NCBI GenBank assembly: GCA_029224785.1
Contig: JAQXVF010000028.1
Location: forward strand, 1 to 56,521
Reading direction: 5' to 3'
From: Bacillota bacterium
Lineage (GTDB): Bacteria > Bacillota > Clostridia > Oscillospirales > Oscillospiraceae
Length of the DNA: 56,521 nt
This document shows, in pieces, positions 51,329 through 56,521 of the stretch; position 1 is the first letter of the stretch, and each line of letters starts with the position of its first letter. A model generated the notes under the pieces. It saw only the letters and a program-made list of their open reading frames with translations. It had not been told where the DNA came from and searched no databases. The position numbers and the translations under genes are program-made.

Positions 51329-52909
51329 TCATTTGCCGCTGTCGCCGTAGTTTGCCAGCACTCTGGCAGAGGGATCGTTCACATCGCAGCCCTTCCAGGT
51401 CCTGTTGGGCATCCAGAAGTCGGCCACCATTTCCGCCTGGCCGGGATAATACCGCTCAAACAGCTCCCGGTACATTAGACTCTCCTTGGTAAACGGCTGC
51501 GCGAAGGAATACTTTTTCCTGCGGGTCTCGAACTGGCTGTCTGTGTACTGAGCCTCCGCATAGGCTTTCAGATCATCCACCATGGAGTGGCCTACCGCGT
51601 CGCTGAAGGCCGCCTTCTCCCGCATCAGAATCTCCCGGGGCAGGTAATCTCCCTCAAAGGCGTGGCGCAGCAGGTATTTTCCTTTGCCGTAGGTGTTGAT
51701 CTTCCGTGCCGGGTCCAGATTCATCACATACTCCACAAAGTCCAGATCTCCGAAGGGCACCCGGGCCTCCAGAGAGTTGACACTGATGCAGCGGTCCGCC
51801 CGGAGCACATCATACATATGCAGCTCCCGGATCCGCTTCTCTGCCTCCTTCTGGAATTCCTCCGGGCTGGGGGCGAAATCCGTGTACTTATAGCCGAACA
51901 GCTCATCGGAGATCTCGCCCGTCAGGATCACCCGCAGGTCGGTGTGCTCGTGGATGTACCTGCACACCAGGTACATTCCGATGGAGGCACGAATGGTGGT
52001 GATATCATAGGTGCCCAGCAGCGCCACCACCTTGGGCAGTGCTTCCAGCACATCCTCTTTGGTGATGATCACCTCCGTATGGTCGGAACCGATGTACTCC
52101 GCCACCTGCCGGGCATACTTCAGATCGATGGCATCCAGATCCATGCCGATGGAAAAGGTCTTGATGGGCCTCTTGCAGAATCTTGCTGCCACGGCGCAGA
52201 CCAGAGAAGAATCCAGGCCGCCGGACAGAAGAAATCCAATGGGCGCATCCGCATCCAGCCGTTTTTCGATGCCTGCAGTCAGCTTCCGGCGGATCGTTTG
52301 GCAGGCGGTCTCCACATCGTCCCTGCAGATCTCCGTGGGCTTGCTGATGTCCCGGTAGCAGACGAACTTGCCGCCGCAGTAGTAATGTCCCGGGGGAAAT
52401 GGCAGGATCTTTTCGCAAAGGCCCACCAGGTTTTTTGCCTCGCTGGCGAAGAGGATCTCTCCGCTCTCCAGATAGCCGTAGTACAGCGGCCGGATTCCGA
52501 TGGGGTCCCGGGCGGCAATCAGCTCTTTCCGGGTCCCGTCATACAGGATCAGCGCAAATTCCGCATCCAACCTCCGGAACATCTCCGTTCCGTACTCCTC
52601 ATACAGCGGGAGCAGCAATTCGCAATCGGAATCTCCGGCAAAAACATACCCCTTTGCCTGCAGCTCCTTTTTCAGGCTGCGGAAGCCGTAAAGCTCGCCG
52701 TTGCACACCACGCTGTTGCCTCCCAGCGTAAAGGGCTGCATTCCGCTTTCCTGAAGCCCCATGATGGCAAGGCGGTGAAATCCCAGAAAACCGCCGTCCA
52801 GATCCAGGATCCGGGTCATATCCGGTCCGCGGGAGATCGTTCGGTCAAAGCAGGCACGGATCTCCTCATCCCTGAGACCGGTGCCAAGATAACCGATGAT
52901 GGAACACAT
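51329..52909 (-). CDS. asnB: Asparagine synthetase (glutamine-hydrolysing)
   Basis: A 526-residue class II glutamine amidotransferase. The nucleophile is Cys2 (MCSIIGYLGTG), exposed when the initiator Met is removed. The glutaminase domain contains the ISRGP, FHRLAIMG and VVCNGELYG loops. From ~215 comes the synthetase domain with the pyrophosphatase loop LLSGGLDSSLV and the aspartate-binding/ATP region ILTGEISDELFGYKY. It makes asparagine from aspartate with ATP and glutamine ammonia. Longer frames upstream are excluded because Cys must follow the first Met. The gene has a consensus promoter, a 140-nt leader with an internal terminator, and the Amt-PII gene downstream. Confidence 0.94.
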   Translation of the reverse strand: MCSIIGYLGTGLRDEEIRACFDRTISRGPDMTRILDLDGGFLGFHRLAIMGLQESGMQPFTLGGNSVVCNGELYGFRSLKKELQAKGYVFAGDSDCELLLPLYEEYGTEMFRRLDAEFALILYDGTRKELIAARDPIGIRPLYYGYLESGEILFASEAKNLVGLCEKILPFPPGHYYCGGKFVCYRDISKPTEICRDDVETACQTIRRKLTAGIEKRLDADAPIGFLLSGGLDSSLVCAVAARFCKRPIKTFSIGMDLDAIDLKYARQVAEYIGSDHTEVIITKEDVLEALPKVVALLGTYDITTIRASIGMYLVCRYIHEHTDLRVILTGEISDELFGYKYTDFAPSPEEFQKEAEKRIRELHMYDVLRADRCISVNSLEARVPFGDLDFVEYVMNLDPARKINTYGKGKYLLRHAFEGDYLPREILMREKAAFSDAVGHSMVDDLKAYAEAQYTDSQFETRRKKYSFAQPFTKESLMYRELFERYYPGQAEMVADFWMPNRTWKGCDVNDPSARVLANYGDSGK

Positions 52910-52936
52910 CTCCATCCCTCCTTTTCCCTGCTGCCC

Positions 52937-53027
52937 GCATCGGACAGGGAGCAAAAAAGCGCGGCAAGGGCGTTTATGGCGTTCCATAAACGACTTCCTT
53001 GTCGCGTCAGCTTCTGTCCAACGATGC
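52937..53027 (-). promoter_or_regulatory. asnB: asnB leader with long-range pairing around an attenuator
   Basis: The asnB leader RNA has GCATCG-UU-GGACAG (53014-53027) complementary to CUGUCCGAUGC (52937-52947), pairing 11 bases around the internal terminator with a two-base bulge. A small GATGC-TCCG-GCATC hairpin overlaps the first arm and could compete with it. No T-box sequence (GGTGGNACCGCG) is present. A ligand- or protein-controlled attenuator responding to nitrogen status is inferred. Confidence 0.55.
52953..53006 (-). terminator. Intrinsic terminator inside the asnB leader (attenuator)
   Basis: Outer 10-bp stem (52960-52969 with 52997-53006, one mismatch) and inner 9-bp stem CGTTTATGG/CCATAAACG, then T6 on the minus strand, all between the promoter and the asnB start. 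Confidence 0.8.
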
Positions 53028-53056
53028 CGGAGCATCTTCTCTTTTGGTTTGGTGAA

Positions 53057-53085
53057 ATTTTACATCCGTCCTTCAAAAATGTCAA
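53057..53085 (-). promoter_or_regulatory. Promoter of asnB
   Basis: Minus strand TTGACA (53080-53085), 17-base spacer, TAAAAT (53057-53062). Near consensus. Confidence 0.85.
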
Positions 53086-53295
53086 GCAAAACCCGGTGGT
53101 TTTCCGGTCAAAAATGATTTTTTGTAGGAGTCTATGAATTTTTCCGTCCGGAAACTTGCAAAAAGGGCATTTCTACCAATTGGGCTTCCCGGCGAAACCT
53201 CTCAACCCAGTCCCCGTTTTTCCCCCACGGTTTTCGTCATTTTTTACAAAAAATCCAACAAAACTCTGGGAGGAATGGAAAATAATAAACAACAG

Positions 53296-53324
53296 TTGAC
53301 ATTCCCACCCGGCTGGAATATCAT
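53296..53324 (+). promoter_or_regulatory. Promoter of the URO-D family gene
   Basis: TTGACA (53296-53301), 17-base spacer, TATCAT (53319-53324). The stretch 53086-53295 between the two divergent promoters holds no gene I can support. Confidence 0.8.
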
Positions 53325-53344
53325 TATTTTGTAAACATTTCCGG

Positions 53345-53360
53345 TTTTCTCCGGAGAAAA
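53345..53360 (+). promoter_or_regulatory. 16-bp palindrome just downstream of the promoter (possible operator)
   Basis: Perfect palindrome TTTTCTCCGGAGAAAA, about 14-29 bases after the predicted transcription start and 33 bases before the ATG. A repressor bound here would block elongation, and as RNA it is a small hairpin. Confidence 0.5.
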
Positions 53361-53393
53361 ACACTCAGTCAAGCGGACTATGGGGGATGAATT

Positions 53394-54461
53394 ATGATCA
53401 TTGACAGAAAAAAGAAACCTTTTTCCACGCAGGAGCTTCTGGTGACCGGCATGAAGCCGTCGCCCCGTCCTGCCTTTCCTGCAACCATCCTGCTCAACCC
53501 GCCCATTTCCTATCGGGAGAACGCTATGTCCCTCTTTTGGGACAAGAAGCCCTGCTTCGCCGTTACCGGCAGCGATTTTTCCGGTCTGGGCTGCAGCTAC
53601 TTCCAGAAACACCTGGGCCGTTCCCTCCGGGACGAGGGTACCAAGGTAGATGCCTTTGGTGTGGAGTGGGTCTTTGAGCCCACCGCAGGCGGCTCCATTT
53701 CCACTGCGGGCCGTCCCCGGTTCACCGATGTCAACGACTGGAAAGACGCCATCTCCATGCCTGACGTCAATGATTGGGACTGGGCTGCCGATGCCGCCGC
53801 CAATCCGGTGGATACCCGCTTCGCTGTGGAGATGACTATGGTCAACGGCTTCTGGTTTGAGCGTCTGATCTCCCTGATGGACTTTATCAACGCCGCCATG
53901 GCTCTGGTGGACGATGAGCAGACCGATGCCATCGGTGAGCTTTTTGAGGCCACCACCCAGCTTGCCTGCGACATTGTGGACAAGATCTGCCAGTACTGGC
54001 CTTCTGTGGACGGCTTCATGCTCCATGACGACTGGGGCAGCCAGAAATCTCCCTTCTTCTCCGACGAGGTGGCCACAGAGCTGTTCCTGCCCCACATGAA
54101 GAAGCTGGTATCCCACATCCATAATAAGGGCAGATACTGCGGGCTGCATTCCTGCGGCAGTCTGGAAGCCCGGGCCCACGTCTTTGTGGAGGCCGGCATT
54201 GACACCTGGCAGATGCAGGCAAACCTGAACGATGTCTACAAGCTCTATGATCAGATCGGTGACAAGATGGCCCTGCAGGTCACCATTCCCGAATTTGATC
54301 TGAACGACGAGAAGGCCGCCGTTGCTGCCGCAAGAGCGTATGTGGATCATTTCTGCCAGCCCGGAAAGCCCACTATGGTCATCGCCCGCAACGGCCTGAC
54401 CAGCAAGGTGTTCACCCAGGAGCTGTACGAGTACTCCAGAAAGCACTACCTGAACCAGTAA
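53394..54461 (+). CDS. Uroporphyrinogen decarboxylase (URO-D) family protein, corrinoid methyltransferase-like
   Basis: A 355-residue TIM-barrel protein related to the MtaA/CmuA-type methyltransferases within the URO-D superfamily. It shows the late-barrel elements typical of the family: VDGFMLHDDWGSQKSPFFS, KKLVSHIHNKGRYCGLHSCG and VEAGIDTWQMQANLNDVYKL. The His and Cys of LHSCGS match the zinc-ligand region of these methyltransferases. It is not a heme-pathway decarboxylase by context. GGGGGA precedes the ATG. Substrate and corrinoid partner are unknown and none is adjacent. Confidence 0.75.
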   Translation: MIIDRKKKPFSTQELLVTGMKPSPRPAFPATILLNPPISYRENAMSLFWDKKPCFAVTGSDFSGLGCSYFQKHLGRSLRDEGTKVDAFGVEWVFEPTAGGSISTAGRPRFTDVNDWKDAISMPDVNDWDWAADAAANPVDTRFAVEMTMVNGFWFERLISLMDFINAAMALVDDEQTDAIGELFEATTQLACDIVDKICQYWPSVDGFMLHDDWGSQKSPFFSDEVATELFLPHMKKLVSHIHNKGRYCGLHSCGSLEARAHVFVEAGIDTWQMQANLNDVYKLYDQIGDKMALQVTIPEFDLNDEKAAVAAARAYVDHFCQPGKPTMVIARNGLTSKVFTQELYEYSRKHYLNQ

Positions 54462-54591
54462 TTTCCGATCTGCTGTCCAGCCGGGAGAAGTTCCTTTTCC
54501 CTCCTCTCTATCCCATAGCGCAGCCTTTCACACTCTGCATTCCAGCGAATGCTTTGCTCCCGCAGAAGAAACCTCTGTTTTGATGCGCAAA

Positions 54592-54624
54592 GGGACGCTC
54601 CGGTGTCGGAGCGCCCCCTTTTTT
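54592..54624 (+). terminator. Terminator of the URO-D family gene
   Basis: Stem GGGACGCTCCG / CGGAGCGCCCC (one mismatch), loop GTGT, then T6, about 130 bp after the stop. The 54462-54756 gap holds nothing else recognisable. Confidence 0.7.
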
Positions 54625-54756
54625 CTTTCGTTTTTTAAAAACAGAACTGGAAAATCCTGTTGGGTTTTCCGAAAAGCTACTGTGATATTTGCCCGGATTT
54701 CGGCAAAGCTATGGATGCGGAAAGAAACCGCAAATGAGAAAAGGAGAGAAAACACT

Positions 54757-54858
54757 ATGAAGAACAGCAATCAGATCAATGTTCCTCAGGCTCGTGAAGC
54801 CATGGACAAGTTCAAGATGCAGGCTGCTTCCGAGGAAGATGTATCTTCTACATCTTAA
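54757..54858 (+). pseudogene. Truncated alpha/beta-type small acid-soluble spore protein
   Basis: A 33-codon frame starting after AAGGAGAG. Its first ~26 residues (MKNSNQINVPQAREAMDKFK, then MQAASE) match the N-terminal half of alpha/beta-type SASPs, which coat DNA in spores. The expected continuation (VGVNL...SVGGxMVKxM) is missing. It ends with EDVSSTS and a stop inside a small inverted repeat. No remnant of the C-terminal half is visible within 100 bp, so a DNA-binding SASP cannot be made. A short independent peptide is a less likely reading. Confidence 0.6.
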
Positions 54859-54868
54859 AGTCAGCCCC

Positions 54869-54924
54869 ATTATGTAACACAAACAAATTAAACATCAGCG
54901 TTTTTTCCAATTTGCTTACATAAT
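54869..54924. repeat. Interrupted inverted repeat downstream of the truncated spore gene
   Basis: ATTATGTAA (54869-54877) with TTACATAAT (54916-54924), and CAAATT (54884-54889) with AATTTG (54909-54914). It could be a terminator-like structure (T6 inside) or the ends of a small degenerate insertion. There is no transposase. Confidence 0.4.
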
Positions 54925-55015
54925 CGGGAATCCAGGAATGCGCATACAAACGATGCCCCGGACAATTCCGTCCAGGGCATCTGCTCATTTTCACGCAAGA
55001 TCGCGGCCATTCGTC

Positions 55016-55654
55016 CTACTTTTCCATCAAGTCTTCCATGGTGCAGCCGAGAACCTTTGAAAGGCGCAGAAGCGTCTCCGCGCTGGCTTTGTTGATATCC
55101 TTGTTGCGCTGTTCATACATCTGGATGGAGCGCAGACTGACACCGGACCGCTTGGCCAGCTCTGCCTGTGTGCAGCCGTAAGCAGTGCGAATCCGCTTCA
55201 AATTGGTGTCGGCAAAAAACTCCCGCATCCGGGCATCCAGAATGTCGGCAAATTTCGTAATGTCTGCTTCATGGAGAGGATCGTACAGTTTCTGTAATTC
55301 TTCAAAGGGAACCGCCTGGAAGATATCGCTGTAGCTTCTGCCGGAAAACCATTGATAGTAGGCACACGCCCAACCGATCCAGTATTCCCGGGAGCGACCA
55401 AAATGCTCCTGGGGCGCAGCATCCGGCACCTTTCCTGTGGTTTCCGTAAGGATCTCCATCGCCACCTCAATTCCGCTTTTCCCAGAAAGATAACTGGGCT
55501 CTCCATTTTCCAGCCGTTTGCTGATGGTGCTGGCGGAAAACAGCTTTACAAAGCTGCTGCCGGGGATATGACAGGCATTGATCCCATAGTCAAAGGCATC
55601 CCCCAGCATGGCTTGGGCGTTACTTCGGTAGATTTCTTGGTATGCGTGGGTCAT
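55016..55654 (-). CDS. XRE-family HTH protein, probable antitoxin
   Basis: A 212-residue protein. The N-terminal ~145 residues are not a family I can name. They contain YQEIYRSNAQAMLGDAFDYG and the aromatic-rich WIGWACAYYQWFSGRSYSDI. The C-terminal ~60 residues are a classic XRE helix-turn-helix (YGCTQAELAKRSGVSLRSIQ) followed by SAETLLRLSKVLGC. It overlaps the end of the DUF3990-like gene by 35 bp, so the two are coupled. An operator-like palindrome in the shared promoter fits autoregulation by this protein. The antitoxin role comes from context and domain order. Confidence 0.8.
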   Translation of the reverse strand: MTHAYQEIYRSNAQAMLGDAFDYGINACHIPGSSFVKLFSASTISKRLENGEPSYLSGKSGIEVAMEILTETTGKVPDAAPQEHFGRSREYWIGWACAYYQWFSGRSYSDIFQAVPFEELQKLYDPLHEADITKFADILDARMREFFADTNLKRIRTAYGCTQAELAKRSGVSLRSIQMYEQRNKDINKASAETLLRLSKVLGCTMEDLMEK

Positions 55655-56312
55655 CGTTTTGGATGCCTCCTCTCATGATATCCTGAATATAAAGGCCGTC
55701 GCTTTCTTCCTCCAGCATTTCCAGATACGCTCTGTTGGCTTCCTCATCTCTGGCTTTGCGAAGGACATAGTATTTCTCTTTCTCCGCCACATCGAAGCCT
55801 TCATAACGCAGCCGCGAGAACGCGAATTGAGACTTAATGACAATCTGCTCTCCCAGCTTTCCCAGTCGCATGGCTCTGGCCAGCTGTTCCACGGAAACTC
55901 CGTTGTTCAGAAAGGATTCCGCATAGTCAAAATAGGAATCATCCGCGCGGTAGCCGGTAATCAGGTCATAGGCATTGACATTGACGCCGAAATGGTCGAT
56001 GAGATACCGTTTGGCTCTGCGGGCCACCGGGGTTTTGATGGAAAAGAGACGATGCTCCACCAATACCGCGATCCAGTTCAAAATGGTGTAGTCCGGGCTG
56101 TTCAGATTCAAAATGTTCAGATACTCCGTGTCCAGTGTATAACGGTTCGCGAATCCATTTCGGAGGGTGGATACTGCCCACTCCTTTGCCAGAGCTTCAC
56201 TTTCTGTGCAGTAGAACCCCAGGCCGAAATCATTATTCACTCTGACTTTTCCAAAGGTTGGCTCCTCCACCAGCTGCTCCGAGCCGTGATACAGAGTAAT
56301 CCATTTCTCCAT
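55620..56312 (-). CDS. DUF3990-like protein, predicted ADP-ribosyltransferase-fold toxin
   Basis: A 230-residue cytoplasmic protein. The N-terminus reads ITLYHGSEQLVEEPTFGKVR then NDFGLGFYCTESEALAKEWA, the pattern of DUF3990, a family I recall as related to ADP-ribosyltransferase folds. The candidate triad is His in YHGS, Tyr in GFYCTE and a Glu/Gln in GEQIVIKSQFAF. The GGAGG-N8-ATG start (56312) is clear; a TTG five codons earlier is less likely. It is first in an operon with an HTH gene and has a palindrome-controlled promoter, the usual layout of a toxin-antitoxin pair. The enzymatic activity and target are unknown. Confidence 0.75.
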   Translation of the reverse strand: MEKWITLYHGSEQLVEEPTFGKVRVNNDFGLGFYCTESEALAKEWAVSTLRNGFANRYTLDTEYLNILNLNSPDYTILNWIAVLVEHRLFSIKTPVARRAKRYLIDHFGVNVNAYDLITGYRADDSYFDYAESFLNNGVSVEQLARAMRLGKLGEQIVIKSQFAFSRLRYEGFDVAEKEKYYVLRKARDEEANRAYLEMLEEESDGLYIQDIMRGGIQNDDPRIPRNLPK

Positions 56313-56338
56313 CGGCTGATCCTCCAATCTTTTTCTAT

Positions 56339-56367
56339 ATTATATCACCTTGGTGATATAAGGTCAA
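56339..56367 (-). promoter_or_regulatory. Toxin-antitoxin promoter with operator palindrome in the spacer
   Basis: Minus strand TTGACC (56362-56367), 17-base spacer, TATAAT (56339-56344). Between and across them lies TTATATCACC-TT-GGTGATATAA (56340-56361), 10-bp perfect arms. A protein bound there would block RNA polymerase. Confidence 0.85.
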
Positions 56368-56397
56368 CAAAAAAATTGTGAAACCACCGCCTCATGA

Positions 56398-56521
56398 ATC
56401 ACTCCATGCATCTTCTTTTCCCTTCGGATGCTGTCCTCTGCCAGCCGGGAGCTGCTGGTCAGCCTGATTGAGAAAATCGAGTCCAGCGAAGACAACCAGC
56501 TTTATATTAAATTCCGCTTCA
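56398..56521 (+). other. Possible C-terminal remnant or part of a recombinase-like gene at the window edge
   Basis: A frame open to the window end reads SSASRELLVSLIEKIESSED then NQLYIKFRF. The helix plus beta ending recalls the C-terminus of serine site-specific recombinases (LIxxIxV... YxxF), but no recombinase body is present upstream of 56398, where the frame is closed by TGA. It may be the remnant of an integrated element. Low confidence. Confidence 0.25.

Noticed and set aside
52910-53062. T-box riboswitch in the asnB leader
   Set aside because: The leader has a terminator, but the conserved T-box sequence and an Asn specifier loop are not seen, and at ~140 nt it is short for a T-box.
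53134-53334. Small plus-strand frame between asnB and the URO-D family gene
   Set aside because: It runs across the URO-D gene promoter and has no recognisable domain or ribosome site; the reading is incidental.

Overview
The window looks like a chromosomal segment of a moderately GC-rich, low-oxygen Firmicute, most likely a gut Clostridia/Oscillospirales-type bacterium. The evidence is indirect. There is an N-terminal fragment of an alpha/beta small acid-soluble spore protein, BspA-like leucine-rich-repeat and GW-type cell-wall-binding surface proteins, the anaerobic cobaltochelatase CbiK, an ammonium channel fused to a PII domain, strong AGGAGG ribosome binding sites, and no respiratory genes. 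I recognise no rRNA, tRNA, CRISPR array or intact mobile element.

Layout, left to right. (1) 1-1.7 kb: a surface LRR protein running off the left edge. (2) 2.2-4.2 kb: a macrodomain-HTH protein, a von Willebrand A protein and a frameshifted remnant of an ADP-ribosylglycohydrolase, which looks like a decaying ADP-ribose module. (3) 4.3-7.9 kb: tRNA modification genes trmB and mnmG, then an M14 carboxypeptidase. (4) 7.9-12.9 kb (minus): a choline-type operon with an 880-residue HTH-nucleotidyltransferase-kinase-kinase fusion, a LicC-like cytidylyltransferase and a BCCT transporter. (5) 13.1-21.1 kb (minus): a polysaccharide operon with Wzz-like protein, nucleotide-sugar dehydrogenase, PssD/PssE, GT4, Wzy, Wzx and a sulfotransferase-like enzyme. 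(6) 21.2-23.8 kb: NUDIX hydrolase, lipid kinase, AEC transporter. (7) 23.9-31.4 kb: a LysR regulator with a cysteine-rich tail, an anion-type permease, two tandem paralogous FAD oxidoreductases and an MFS transporter. (8) 31.5-38.9 kb (minus): a large GGDEF/HD-GYP protein and two secreted proteins with GW repeats, a D,D-carboxypeptidase and a transglutaminase. (9) 39.1 kb: cbiK. (10) 40-49.2 kb (minus): a ten-gene Mrp/Mbh-type ion-translocating complex with four antiporter-like subunits and no redox module. (11) 49.4-52.9 kb (minus): Amt-PII fusion and asparagine synthetase, behind an elaborate leader. (12) 53.4-56.5 kb: a URO-D family protein, the truncated spore protein, a DUF3990-like toxin with HTH antitoxin and, at the edge, a possible recombinase tail.

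How they fit together. Regions 4, 5 and 8 read as cell-surface biology: a uronate-containing polysaccharide that may be sulfated, a phosphocholine activation pathway, and secreted proteins whose GW repeats resemble choline-binding modules. Regions 10 and 11 concern ion-gradient coupling and nitrogen assimilation. Regions 2 and 12 share an ADP-ribosylation theme. CbiK and the URO-D family protein suggest corrinoid-dependent methyl transfer, with the other partners outside the window. All functional assignments come from reading motifs and domain order; no database search was run.
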